A DNA stretch of 64,000 bases from an uncultured Acetatifactor sp. Its GTDB lineage: Bacteria > Bacillota > Clostridia > Lachnospirales > Lachnospiraceae. The stretch lies in the NCBI GenBank assembly GCA_934436435.1, contig CAKSAN010000007.1, positions 1 to 64,000 of the forward strand. Direction: 5' to 3'. The translations under genes were made by a program, and so were the position numbers. This document shows positions 39,416 to 47,596 of this stretch, one piece after another. How positions within the stretch are numbered: the stretch's first letter is position 1; each line of letters starts with the position of its first letter. The notes under the pieces were generated by a model. That model was not told where the DNA came from. It did no database searches and saw only the letters and a program-made list of their open reading frames with translations.

Positions 39416-40153
39416 TCACTTCACTTCCGCTAAGCTTAGAAGAAGTTTTTGCAGGGCATAAGAGTCACCATTCATAACCGTAAAGCGGGCTTCCTTCGGC
39501 GGTTCTTCTGCGGAGCCGGAAGAAGTGGCGGTGTGCAGGTAACAGCAGTCGATCCCTGCGGCCACAGCGCCTGCCAGATCGCTGGTGCGTTCGTTGCCGA
39601 TCATCAGACAGCCGGCGGGGTCCAATCCGTAGCGGCCAAACAGGATCTGGAAGAAAGCGGGGTCCGGCTTACAGCACCCCTCGTCCGAGGAGATGAGGAT
39701 ACCGTCAAACAGTTCCCAGAGTCCCAGGGAACGCAATTCGTATTCGGTGAAGATCCGTTGGGCATTGGATAAGAGGTAGACACCGCAGCCTTTTGCATGG
39801 AGCTGTTGCAGAGTGTCGATGGCAGCGGGATAGCATTGTAAAGTATGCAGGGATTCAATCCGGAAGAACTGACCGGTAGCGGTCAGAAGGGCTTCGGTAG
39901 GTTGGATCCCTTTTTCGGTATACAGGGTTCGGAAAATATCCGCAGCGCAGATCTCCGGACAGGTGTAAGGGGAGGGAACTTTGCGGGCGGCAGCCTCCAG
40001 CTGACGATACCTGCTCCGCAGTTCTTTTCCCGTGTAGGCAGCACCCTGAAAGGAATAGAACAGGGCAAGCTTTTTCCAGAGGGAGGGCTTGTTCTCGTTG
40101 GTGTGGATGTCTACTAAGGTGCCGTAGAGATCGAAGATAAAATTATGATACAT
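39416..40153 (-). CDS. HAD family hydrolase
   Basis: A 245-aa phosphatase-like protein of the haloacid dehalogenase superfamily. Motif I is DLYGTLVDIH (nucleophile Asp). Motif II Ser/Thr is in VYLLSNAQ, the Lys in CKPDPAFFQ, and motif IV Asp in MIGNERTSDLAGA. An alpha-helical cap lies between motifs I and II, as in YjjG-type nucleotidases. The start at 40153 is set by GAGG 6 bp before it; an ATG four codons upstream is the alternative. The specific phosphate ester is unknown. Confidence 0.88.
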   Translation of the reverse strand: MYHNFIFDLYGTLVDIHTNENKPSLWKKLALFYSFQGAAYTGKELRSRYRQLEAAARKVPSPYTCPEICAADIFRTLYTEKGIQPTEALLTATGQFFRIESLHTLQCYPAAIDTLQQLHAKGCGVYLLSNAQRIFTEYELRSLGLWELFDGILISSDEGCCKPDPAFFQILFGRYGLDPAGCLMIGNERTSDLAGAVAAGIDCCYLHTATSSGSAEEPPKEARFTVMNGDSYALQKLLLSLAEVK

Positions 40154-40283
40154 GGAAAACCTCATTTCTTGTGGTAAAATACTTTATTTTGGGGAAACTC
40201 AGGGAGGCTCTTTTCGCAACCTTGGACAGAGCCGATAGATATAGTGTAGCATTTCTTGCTTTTTTCAACAATTGAAAATATAA

Positions 40284-40350
40284 TGTAACTATTCAGAGCC
40301 ATGAAATATTAGAAGATTCGATTTGGCGAATACGGCGCGGAGTAGTTACA
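40284..40350. repeat. TGTAACTATTCAG-bounded repeat, short form
   Basis: This 67-bp element is bounded by TGTAACTATTC and GAGTAGTTACA, inverted with one mismatch. It shares TGTAACTATTCAGAGCCA at the left and a TTTGGCGAAT-N3-GGCGC-type segment at the right with the longer element at 61937-62090. No open frame or transposase accompanies it. Confidence 0.6.
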
Positions 40351-40456
40351 TGTATGAATTGCAGGAACGATAAAGAGCATAGAATACCGCCAAAATAGTG
40401 TATTTTATGTTAAAAGCAGTAATTATTTCATGCAAAATGAAAGACGCAGTAATTAT

Positions 40457-40640
40457 TTACCGCTCGAAGATCTGATAACAGTATTTCAGCGGTAAAAAGC
40501 GAGTTTAAATCAGCATTGATAACGAAAAATTACCGCCTGAAATCCCAATAGGTGTGTCGAAGCGGTAAATTTATTTTGAGATTTGGAACATATGAAGTTT
40601 TTGTACCGCCTGACGGAGAAAACGGCACCGACCGGCGGTA
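40457..40640. repeat. Three tandem TTACCGC/GCGGTAA hairpins
   Basis: Three inverted repeats at 40457-40497 (TTTACCGCT/AGCGGTAAA), 40529-40570 (ATTACCGC/GCGGTAAAT) and 40604-40640 (GTACCGCC/GGCGGTA) have a period of 72-75 bp and unrelated loops of about 22-25 nt. A lone TACCGCC lies at 40385. Related pairs occur at 45864 and 45925. The array covers the leader of the DUF4015 gene. The remainder of the 40154-40656 gap is AT-rich with nothing else recognised apart from the repeat at 40284. Confidence 0.65.
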
Positions 40641-40656
40641 TATAGGGAGAACACCA

Positions 40657-42012
40657 ATGATACGAAACAAGAGTCTGGGGAAGAGACTTCTGGTAGTGGG
40701 GATCGTGCTTATATTTGGTATGACCGGTTGTGGAACAGACAATGGGATAACTCTGACAGGGACGGAAGAGATAGGAATAGAAGCGGTAGCTCCGGTGGCT
40801 TTCGCGGAAGTAACCGCCACTGGAGAAAATACATCGGAGGGGGCAACAGATGCGGCAACCGCCGGAGCTACAGAGGAGACGGACGCAGCGTCCGGGGCAG
40901 AAGGAACCCGGGGACAGGAGCCGGAGCCCACAGCGGTGCCCCGGCAGGAGCAGACCACGGCGGACCGAATGGCGGGACGGACGAAGGTGAAAGGCATCTA
41001 TGTTACCGGCCCGAAGGCTGGCAGTGCCGGGATGGAAGATCTGATCCGGCTGGTGGATGAGACGGAATTGAACGCCATGGTCATTGATGTGAAAAACGAC
41101 GAGGGAAATGTGACATTCCGGCTGACGAATGAAGAAATCACACAGGACATTCCCGTGTTGGACCGGATAACGGAAATGCAGGCCGGAGTACGCTACATCC
41201 GGGATATTCAGGCTTTGATGCAGGAACTTAAGGACCACAATATTTATACCATTGCGAGGATCGTGTGCTTTAAGGATCCCGTTCTTGCGGCGGCACAGCC
41301 GGAACTGGCATTGACAAAGCCTGACGGCAAATCGGTGACGGATGCCAACGGACTGGCCTGGGTGAATCCTTACAGGCAGGAGGTCTGGGAATATCTGACA
41401 GAGCTTGCCGAGATGGCGGCAGATCTGGGCTTTGACGAGATCCAGTATGATTATGTGAGATTTCCGGTGGGATCGGATGCCAATGCGGCGGACTACGGAG
41501 TGGATATGGAAGCCTACCCCAAGCGGCAGGCCATACAGGATTTTCTCGCCTATGCGGGAGACAGACTTCATGAAAAAGGCTGCGTGGTCACGGCGGATGT
41601 CTTTGGTACGATCATTGGAAGTGAGACGGACGTGCAGACCGTAGGGCAGGATTACACAGCATTGGGACAGACCGTGGATGCCATCAGCCCCATGGTATAT
41701 CCGTCCCATTATGCAAACGGTGTGTTCGGACTGAAAGTGCCGGATGCCAATCCTTACGAGACGGTATCGGCCGCAATGCAGGGTTCCGTAGAAGAATTGC
41801 AGGACATTCCGGAGACGGAGAGGGCTGTGGTACGACCCTGGTTACAGGCTTTTACCGCCACCTGGGTTCCGGGACATATTTCTTATAACGGAACACAGAT
41901 CCGGGAACAGATTCAGGCGGTCTATGACGCGGGGTATGAAGAATGGATCCTGTGGAATGCGACAAACCGCTATTCATCGGATGGATTACTTGCCGCCGAA
42001 GAAGAGCAGTAA
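40657..42012 (+). CDS. Lipoprotein, putative glycoside hydrolase (DUF4015)
   Basis: A 451-aa surface lipoprotein. The signal peptide GIVLIFGMTGC ends in the lipobox MTGC near residue 26. A low-complexity Thr/Ala/Glu linker runs to about residue 105. The rest matches the DUF4015 putative glycosyl hydrolase barrel: VKGIYVTGPKAGS, AMVIDVKNDEGNV, GFDEIQYDYVRFP and ISPMVYPSHYANG. The Asp/Glu pair in EIQYDYVRFP is the probable catalytic region. Substrate unknown. The start at 40657 follows AGGGAGAACACCA. The transglutaminase-like gene follows on the same strand. Confidence 0.88.
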   Translation: MIRNKSLGKRLLVVGIVLIFGMTGCGTDNGITLTGTEEIGIEAVAPVAFAEVTATGENTSEGATDAATAGATEETDAASGAEGTRGQEPEPTAVPRQEQTTADRMAGRTKVKGIYVTGPKAGSAGMEDLIRLVDETELNAMVIDVKNDEGNVTFRLTNEEITQDIPVLDRITEMQAGVRYIRDIQALMQELKDHNIYTIARIVCFKDPVLAAAQPELALTKPDGKSVTDANGLAWVNPYRQEVWEYLTELAEMAADLGFDEIQYDYVRFPVGSDANAADYGVDMEAYPKRQAIQDFLAYAGDRLHEKGCVVTADVFGTIIGSETDVQTVGQDYTALGQTVDAISPMVYPSHYANGVFGLKVPDANPYETVSAAMQGSVEELQDIPETERAVVRPWLQAFTATWVPGHISYNGTQIREQIQAVYDAGYEEWILWNATNRYSSDGLLAAEEEQ

Positions 42013-42089
42013 TAATGACAGAAAAGAGTTTTAGGATAAATCCGGGCAGCGCTGTAAGGTAGGAAGCCCGGTCTGATAGGAGCATGAAG

Positions 42090-43742
42090 ATGAAGATAGT
42101 CAATAAGATCATGATAGGAATCGCGGTGATCTGCCTGTTGTTGTGCGGCGGGATCCTGATATTCGCATTGAATCCGAATATGACCAGTTCCCTGGCACAG
42201 AAGCTGTATGGCAATACGACGGAGGCAGCGACCGGGACAGAAGAGACCGGAGGCGGACAGAACTCCGGAAACGGCAATATCCGGGTGACCCTTCCGAACG
42301 GTACGCCCGGAGAAATGAACGGCTATGTGGCTCCGGCACTGGATCAGTTGCAGATTCCGGAGGATGTGGGCGGCAAGACCGGATTTACGCCCATACAGCC
42401 GGACGAGCAGGAGATCCCGGATCAGGAAGCACAGAATCTGGAAGAAACCTTATCCCCCGGAGAGACCGGAGACGACCTTTCCTTTTCCGCAGAGGAATAT
42501 CCCTATTATCAGATGCTGACGGAGAATCAGCAGTCCGTTTACCGGCAGATCTATGCCAACGCACAGAAGCTGACGGAAAAATTTGCTCCGGAGAATACGG
42601 TATCCGCCAGTGATGTGAAAACAGCCTTCGAGGCGGTCATTGGGGATCATCCCGAGCTGTTCTGGATGGAGACCGGATATTCCAGCAAATATCTGGCCAA
42701 TGGGCAGTGTGTGGAGATCGATTTAAAATATAACAGCACGGCAGATGATCTGGAGAATGCAAAGCAAAAGTTCGATACGGCGGTGCAGAACCTGATTTCC
42801 GGGGCAACAGCCCTTGGCAGTGATTATGAAAGAGAAAAGTATGTGCACGATGCACTGGCAGCGGCGGTGAGCTATGATCTGACGGCGGATATGAACCAGA
42901 GTGCCTACAGCGCACTGGTAAACGGGAAGAGCGTGTGTGCCGGTTATGCCAGAGCTTACCAGTATCTGTTACAGCAGCTGGGCATTCCCTGTTATTACTG
43001 CGCCGGGTATTCCGGTGGGGATCATGCATGGAATATTGTGAAGCTGGATGACGGTTATTACAATGTGGATGTGACCTGGGATGACGCAAGCACCCTTCGC
43101 TATGATTATTTTAACAAGACGGATGCGGATTTCGCCACAACCCATGTGAGACAGAATCTGTCGGTCTATCTGCCGGCCTGCAACGGTACTGCCTATAGAC
43201 AGGAGGATACCACAGGGGCGGCGGACGCTGGACAGGCTTCACAGGGGAATGCGGCGACACCGGATCCGAACAGTGGAACTGCAAATCCCGGAGATACTGC
43301 GAACGGGAACGGTACGGATCCCGGACAGCAGGGGGATGGTACGCAGGATCCGGAGCAGTCGGGCAATTCTCTCAGCGATTATATCAATCCGGATCCACAG
43401 GAGCCCATGCATTATCCTTCCGGCAATACGGACAGCTCAGACAATGATACCACAGCCACACCGGCACCCAGAGCCGATGCACTGGCAGATCTGAGTTCTT
43501 ATTATGAGGACTGTAAGAAGCAGCTGACCGCACTGGGAAGCGGAGACCAGCATTTTGACAATGTAGTGTCCAAGAGTCTGTGGAGCACCATCGAGCAGTC
43601 CTACAACACCGGAGCCTACGAGCAGGGCTATGTGGTGGATGTACTGAAGAATCTCGGTATGGACTATTTTGCGATCCAGTTGCAGCTGGTGGATCTGGGA
43701 GATGGGTATTACAGAGTGTACCACAATGTGGTGACCTATTAG
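42090..43742 (+). CDS. Membrane-anchored transglutaminase-like protein
   Basis: A 550-aa protein with one N-terminal hydrophobic segment (IMIGIAVICLLLCGGILIFA), then an exported region. The transglutaminase-like domain (about 230-350) has KSVCAGYARAYQYLL (Cys283), GGDHAWNIV (His) and YNVDVTWDD (Asp), a complete papain-like triad. Residues about 365-465 are a Gly/Asn/Asp/Pro-rich linker, followed by a helical C-terminal domain. The start at 42090 is 7 bp after AGGAG; the ATG at 42084 is too close to it. It may act on cell-wall or secreted proteins (inference). Confidence 0.87.
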   Translation: MKIVNKIMIGIAVICLLLCGGILIFALNPNMTSSLAQKLYGNTTEAATGTEETGGGQNSGNGNIRVTLPNGTPGEMNGYVAPALDQLQIPEDVGGKTGFTPIQPDEQEIPDQEAQNLEETLSPGETGDDLSFSAEEYPYYQMLTENQQSVYRQIYANAQKLTEKFAPENTVSASDVKTAFEAVIGDHPELFWMETGYSSKYLANGQCVEIDLKYNSTADDLENAKQKFDTAVQNLISGATALGSDYEREKYVHDALAAAVSYDLTADMNQSAYSALVNGKSVCAGYARAYQYLLQQLGIPCYYCAGYSGGDHAWNIVKLDDGYYNVDVTWDDASTLRYDYFNKTDADFATTHVRQNLSVYLPACNGTAYRQEDTTGAADAGQASQGNAATPDPNSGTANPGDTANGNGTDPGQQGDGTQDPEQSGNSLSDYINPDPQEPMHYPSGNTDSSDNDTTATPAPRADALADLSSYYEDCKKQLTALGSGDQHFDNVVSKSLWSTIEQSYNTGAYEQGYVVDVLKNLGMDYFAIQLQLVDLGDGYYRVYHNVVTY

Positions 43743-43848
43743 GAGAAAGTGACCACGAGACACTGTCTACTACGGCAGCAGATATTGTGTTCGGCCGGAT
43801 GGCGTTATGCAATCAGGTAGAATTTATAATTTATAAGAAAATGTAAGC

Positions 43849-43883
43849 AACACCGGTATCGGAAGGTATCGGTGTTATTTTTA
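43849..43883 (+). terminator. Terminator after the transglutaminase-like gene
   Basis: AACACCGGTATC pairs with GGTATCGGTGTT (some wobble) around GGAA, followed by ATTTTT. Confidence 0.8.
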
Positions 43884-43914
43884 AATATAAAAATAGGAAT
43901 CGTTATTAATATTA

Positions 43915-43943
43915 TTGACAGATAATTTTGGATATATTATAAT
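43915..43943 (+). promoter_or_regulatory. Consensus sigma-70 promoter of the flavin reductase gene
   Basis: TTGACA (43915-43920), 17 bp, TATAAT (43938-43943): a perfect consensus, 100 bp before the start codon. The leader contains no recognised riboswitch. Confidence 0.88.
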
Positions 43944-44043
43944 TTAGATATAATAATGAAGGAAAAGAAATTCAGGGCAAATAAAACCCAACAGGCAAGA
44001 GATACTAAAAGGTAACAGGCCGCAGGAGAAAAGGAGAACTTAT

Positions 44044-44670
44044 ATGAACAAGAAGGCAATGTACAAATTAAGCTATGGATTATACATCGTAACCACGAGA
44101 GATGCAGAAAAAGCAAACGGCTGTATCGTCAATACGGCGATCCAGGCGGCATCCTCCCCTGATCAGATTTGTGTCTGTATCAATAAGGCAAATTATACCC
44201 ACGATATGTTATGGAAGACCGGGGTGTTCACCGTGTCGGTGCTCAGTGAAGAAGCGGAATTTCCCCTGTATCAGCGTTTCGGTTTCCAGTCTGGCAGAGA
44301 GGTGGACAAATTTGCGGACTATACAGCATACAAAAATGCAGAGAACGGCGTGCCCTATATCACGGAGGGCACCAATGCCTGGCTGGCGGTAAAGGTCAGC
44401 CAGACCGTGGATCTGGGATCCCACACCATGTTCATCGGGGAAGTGACGGAGATGGAAGTCTTAAGCGAGGAGCCCTCCGCAAACTATGAATATTATCAGG
44501 AAAATGTAAAGCCGAAGCCGGAAGAGGCGGGGAAGACCGCAGACGGCCAGACCGTATGGCGTTGTACCATCTGTGGCTACGAATACGTGGGAGAGGAACT
44601 GCCGGAGGATTTTATCTGTCCGCTGTGCAAGCATCCGGCTTCCGATTTTGAAAAGGTGATCAAAAATTAA
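44044..44670 (+). CDS. Flavin reductase-rubredoxin fusion protein
   Basis: A 208-aa electron-transfer protein. Residues about 1-155 are a flavin-reductase-like FMN-binding domain (KLSYGLYIVTTRD, GCIVNTAIQAASSPDQICV). The C-terminal about 40 residues are rubredoxin-like, with CTICGYEYVGEELPEDFICPLC giving two CxxC iron ligands pairs. Such fusions (high-molecular-weight rubredoxins) pass electrons to O2- or NO-reducing flavoproteins in anaerobes. A consensus promoter and AAAAGGAGAA drive it. Its stop overlaps by 3 bases that of the convergent Crp/Fnr gene, which fits a redox-stress theme. Confidence 0.93.
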   Translation: MNKKAMYKLSYGLYIVTTRDAEKANGCIVNTAIQAASSPDQICVCINKANYTHDMLWKTGVFTVSVLSEEAEFPLYQRFGFQSGREVDKFADYTAYKNAENGVPYITEGTNAWLAVKVSQTVDLGSHTMFIGEVTEMEVLSEEPSANYEYYQENVKPKPEEAGKTADGQTVWRCTICGYEYVGEELPEDFICPLCKHPASDFEKVIKN

Positions 44671-45314
44671 TCCATGGGTTTCAATAAGGTGAAATGACTG
44701 CGCTGTGTCCGGAGGATGCCAAGCTTTGTGAGCTTGCCCAGTTCTGCTGACATGGCGCTTCTTTCTACCCCGAGATAATCCGCCAGTTCCTGCCGGTTGA
44801 AGGGGATGGTAAAATCGTTGTTTCCCTTCATTTTTGCCTGATCGGTAAGGTAGGCCATCAGTTTTTCCCGGGTGGTCTTGCGGGAGGTATATTTGATTTT
44901 CTGGTTCAGATACATATTGTTTTGGGCCACGATCCCCAGAAGATTGCGTACCAGCGTGTGATGGAATTTGCAGCCGTTGTCACAGGTGTTTAACAGTGTT
45001 TTCCCGTTTAAGAACATCACGGTACAGTCCTCCGCGGCCACGATATCTACAGGAAGATAAGGAATCCCCGCACAGGCGAAAGCCTCCCCGAACAGGGAGC
45101 CCCGGGGGATGGAAGCCGTGATATTGCGGTTGCCGTAGTAATCGTCCTGTAAAATGTGAATGGAGCCGGATTCGATGATGCCGATGAAATCCGCCGGATC
45201 CCCGGCATGCTTGATGTATTCTTCCTTTTGATAGGATTTCGTATGGGCGTTCAGGCGTTTCAGCATAACGGGGATGTCTTCGGGCAAAATATTCTGAAAG
45301 AGAGGATTGTTCAT
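44667..45314 (-). CDS. Crp/Fnr family transcriptional regulator
   Basis: A 215-aa regulator. The cyclic-nucleotide-binding-like beta roll spans about 1-130 (SGSIHILQDDYYGNRNITAS, GSLFGEAFACAG) and the winged helix follows, with the helix-turn-helix FNRQELADYLGVERSAMSAE. It lacks the Fnr N-terminal Cys cluster, so the signal is something else, possibly haem/NO as in HcpR-type proteins (inference). The start at 45314 follows AAAGGAGAA. A TGTTGG-AAAA-CCAACA palindrome lies 17 bp before the start, suggesting autoregulation, and a near copy precedes the ferredoxin gene. Confidence 0.92.
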   Translation of the reverse strand: MNNPLFQNILPEDIPVMLKRLNAHTKSYQKEEYIKHAGDPADFIGIIESGSIHILQDDYYGNRNITASIPRGSLFGEAFACAGIPYLPVDIVAAEDCTVMFLNGKTLLNTCDNGCKFHHTLVRNLLGIVAQNNMYLNQKIKYTSRKTTREKLMAYLTDQAKMKGNNDFTIPFNRQELADYLGVERSAMSAELGKLTKLGILRTQRSHFTLLKPMD

Positions 45315-45330
45315 AATAAATTCTCCTTTT

Positions 45331-45373
45331 TGTTGGAAAACCAACATACTTGATGGGATGATTCTAGTATAAT
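45331..45373 (+). promoter_or_regulatory. Crp/Fnr operator and -10 box for the cupin gene
   Basis: TGTTGGAAAACCAACA (45331-45346) has perfect 6-bp arms. TATAAT follows at 45368-45373, with 21 bp between. No good -35 is seen, so the site sits where a class II activator would (centre about -41.5 from the expected start). The site at 47512 has exactly the same spacing. Confidence 0.7.
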
Positions 45374-45520
45374 CGCCTCAGAAAGTCAAGAAAAGTTTCG
45401 GTGAGAGCGTCAGAACATGCGCAGAGGCAGGCTGGAGTGACGGGAAACAGGATAGTGCATATTTGCAAATGGCGCGTGTCTGAGGATGCAAAACGATGCA
45501 GGAAGAAAGGATGGATAACA

Positions 45521-45844
45521 ATGTATAAAAATATCGACAAGCAGACCAAATTAAATCTGAAGGATCTGGTGGAATACCAGGAGGGACAGGTAGTCAGCAA
45601 GACGCTGGTACAGAACGACTATGTGAGCATGACGATTTTCTCCTTTGACAAGGGCGAAGAAATCTCCACCCATGCGGCAGGCGGCGACGCCATGGTGACC
45701 GTTCTGGAAGGTAAGGGCAGATTCACCGTAGGCGGCGAAGTATTCTATGTGGAAGAGGGCGAGACCCTGATCATGCCCAAGGATATCCCTCATGCAGTAT
45801 ACGGCGAAGAGAGATTCAAGATGCAGCTGATCGTGTCTTTCTAG
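45521..45844 (+). CDS. Small cupin-domain protein
   Basis: A 107-aa single cupin. STHAAGGDAMVTVLEGKGRF and EGETLIMPKDIPHAV are the two cupin motifs; His, Glu and a second His could bind a metal, though the first motif has only one His. Function unknown; such proteins often accompany redox or rubrerythrin-type stress genes. The start at 45521 follows GAAAGGATGG. An activator-type promoter lies about 150 bp upstream, shared with the divergent Crp/Fnr gene, and a strong terminator follows. Confidence 0.9.
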   Translation: MYKNIDKQTKLNLKDLVEYQEGQVVSKTLVQNDYVSMTIFSFDKGEEISTHAAGGDAMVTVLEGKGRFTVGGEVFYVEEGETLIMPKDIPHAVYGEERFKMQLIVSF

Positions 45845-45863
45845 GTGATAGGAATTGTTGTAT

Positions 45864-45908
45864 TTACCGCTTGTAAGGAGTTGTTATCCTTACAGGCGGT
45901 ATTTTTTG
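45864..45908 (+). terminator. Terminator after the cupin gene (TTACCGC-type hairpin)
   Basis: TACCGCTTGTAAGG pairs with CCTTACAGGCGGTA around AGTTGTTAT, followed by TTTTTTG. Its outer arms belong to the TTACCGC/GCGGTAA family. Confidence 0.92.
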
Positions 45909-45924
45909 TCCCTTGCGTTCTGTG

Positions 45925-45965
45925 TTTACCGCCGGGAAGCCCTGATTTGATATGGCGACGGTAAA
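45925..45965. repeat. TTTACCG inverted repeat
   Basis: TTTACCGCC (45925-45933) and GGCGACGGTAAA (45954-45965) form an imperfect hairpin of the same family as those at 40457-40640. No T-rich tail terminates it. Confidence 0.45.
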
Positions 45966-46049
45966 AAGAGCTCTTTTCTCGAAGACTTGAAGAAAGGTAC
46001 CTCTTGACAGGAGCTAATATCCATACAGGTTGTTGATGCAGACAGGGAA

Positions 46050-46101
46050 TTGCGGCGTCATGATAAATGTGATAAAATGTTATCAGTTAGAAACTACTAA
46101 C
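46050..46101 (+). promoter_or_regulatory. Promoter and GTTAG-N6-CTAAC operator of the ATC-hydrolase operon
   Basis: TTGCGG (46050-46055), 17 bp, TAAAAT (46073-46078) is a plausible promoter. Just downstream GTTAG-AAACTA-CTAAC (46086-46101) is a perfect 5-bp-arm palindrome covering the expected transcription start, as for a repressor. The same palindrome lies at 49304. Confidence 0.6.
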
Positions 46102-46193
46102 CGATGATGCTTTTGGGCGCATGGAAGGATCCCGGTACGAAAGATACGATCGTGCAGGCAGTGGCCTGTTTGCGTGTAGAGGAGGCAACAATC

Positions 46194-46856
46194 ATGAAGA
46201 GAGCATACACAGCATCCCAATATGCAAAACCCTATGAACAGTATTGCAGGGAATTATATCCCGCACAGGCAGAGGAGATCTTCCGCAAGGCAGAGGAGCA
46301 TTATAAAGAGCTTGTAAAAAACGATATGCCGGATCTGGGGGAGAATATGATGGCAGCCAATATGCTGGACTGGTTTACCATTGTCTCTTTTTACGAGGCA
46401 AGCGGCCACAAGTTGGACGGAGAAGCGCTGCTAACCATCAAGCGCCGGGCAGTGGACAAGATGAAATTCCTCGGAAAATTCGTCAACGGCAATAAGAGCA
46501 AATGGCCCTATAAATTGTTCGAAAAGACTTACCGGAATTTTATTAAGATGCAGAAGGAGCATCAGGAAAAGGGCGAATGGATGGATAGCTGGAAGGTGGA
46601 GATCAATCCGGATCACCGGACGGAAGGCTTCTGTTTTCACCTCGTCGGCTGCCCTATTGCAAAGCATGCGAAGGAGCACGGATACGGGGAACTGCTTCCC
46701 TATCTGTGTAAGACGGATCATTATCTGGCGGAGGTCATGCATGCGCGCCTGATTCGGACCCAGACGGAAGCCCTGGGCGGAGATCATTGCGATTACTGGT
46801 ACGTGGGGAATGAAAGTCCCGTTCTGAAAGAATATCGGGATCTGGAACAGATTTAG
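46194..46856 (+). CDS. L-2-amino-thiazoline-4-carboxylic acid hydrolase-like protein 1
   Basis: A 220-aa protein matching the ATC-hydrolase family named after the enzyme that opens 2-aminothiazoline-4-carboxylate on the way to L-cysteine. The C-terminal half has GFCFHLVGCPIAKHAKEHG, YLCKTDHYLAEVMHARLIRT and GGDHCDYWY, with conserved Cys, Asp and His residues. The start at 46194 follows GAGGAGG; an in-frame start at 46104 would fall on the operator. A paralogue follows after 40 bp. Whether this pair truly acts on ATC is uncertain; many family members are uncharacterised. Confidence 0.8.
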   Translation: MKRAYTASQYAKPYEQYCRELYPAQAEEIFRKAEEHYKELVKNDMPDLGENMMAANMLDWFTIVSFYEASGHKLDGEALLTIKRRAVDKMKFLGKFVNGNKSKWPYKLFEKTYRNFIKMQKEHQEKGEWMDSWKVEINPDHRTEGFCFHLVGCPIAKHAKEHGYGELLPYLCKTDHYLAEVMHARLIRTQTEALGGDHCDYWYVGNESPVLKEYRDLEQI

Positions 46857-46896
46857 ATATAAAAAGAAGCAAAAGATCCACACGGGAGGGAAAAAG

Positions 46897-47505
46897 ATGG
46901 CAAAAGCAGTTTTTAAAACAGATGGTTCCTACAAGCCGCTATTTGATCATATCAGAGAGGCATCCGATGCAGAGACGGCGGAGAGGATCTGTAACGAGGC
47001 AAATGATACTTATGACCGCCTGGTGTCGGGCAACCACACGGATCTGAACCGCACGGCGAAAGCACACTGGAAACAGTGTTGTGAAAGGGCTGCAATCTAT
47101 AAGGTGGTAAAAAAATATTATCCGGAATCCGCCATGGAGTGGCTGAATGAAACGTTGCGGGAGTACGGATTAAATGCCGCGGCAGCATTAAACCGGTTGT
47201 TGCGTTTTCCGGGGATGAAAGCACTGTTTCTTCCCTTCATGCGGAGTGCGGCAAAGTCGATGTTCGGAACAAAAGGAGGCTTCCGGAATCAGTTGGGCCC
47301 GGTGACGAAGCAGGAGACACATTTTGATATTCTGGAATGCCCGTATTGTAAGTATATGAAAGAATTGGAATGCCCGGAGCTTGGTCCCGGATTTTGCAAG
47401 AGCGATGAATACATCTATGGGAATCTGAAAGATTTTTCTTTCGAGAGAACCCAGACGCTGGCCACCGGCGGAGAAAAATGTGATTTCTGTATGCGAAGAA
47501 AATAG
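46897..47505 (+). CDS. L-2-amino-thiazoline-4-carboxylic acid hydrolase-like protein 2
   Basis: A 202-aa paralogue of the upstream protein. The aligned core reads HFDILECPYCKYMKELECPE, GFCKSDEYIYG, FERTQTLATGGEKCDFCM. The Cys before Pro, the Cys-Lys-Ser/Thr-Asp and the GG-x-KCD pattern are kept. The first 110 residues diverge. GGGAGGGAAAAAG gives a strong start. Co-transcription with copy 1 is very likely. The ferredoxin gene starts 91 bp later under its own Crp/Fnr-type promoter. Confidence 0.8.
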   Translation: MAKAVFKTDGSYKPLFDHIREASDAETAERICNEANDTYDRLVSGNHTDLNRTAKAHWKQCCERAAIYKVVKKYYPESAMEWLNETLREYGLNAAAALNRLLRFPGMKALFLPFMRSAAKSMFGTKGGFRNQLGPVTKQETHFDILECPYCKYMKELECPELGPGFCKSDEYIYGNLKDFSFERTQTLATGGEKCDFCMRRK

Positions 47506-47511
47506 CAAAAT

Positions 47512-47554
47512 TGTTGGAAAAACAACATAAGAACCTGCCTTGGTCTGGTATAGT
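47512..47554 (+). promoter_or_regulatory. Crp/Fnr operator and -10 box for the ferredoxin gene
   Basis: TGTTGGAAAAACAACA (47512-47527) differs in one base from the site at 45331. TATAGT follows at 47549-47554, with 21 bp between, exactly as at the cupin promoter. No strong -35 is seen. Confidence 0.7.
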
Positions 47555-47596
47555 ATTCGAGGAGACAAAGAGAACAGACCAATCAGGGAGGTAACT

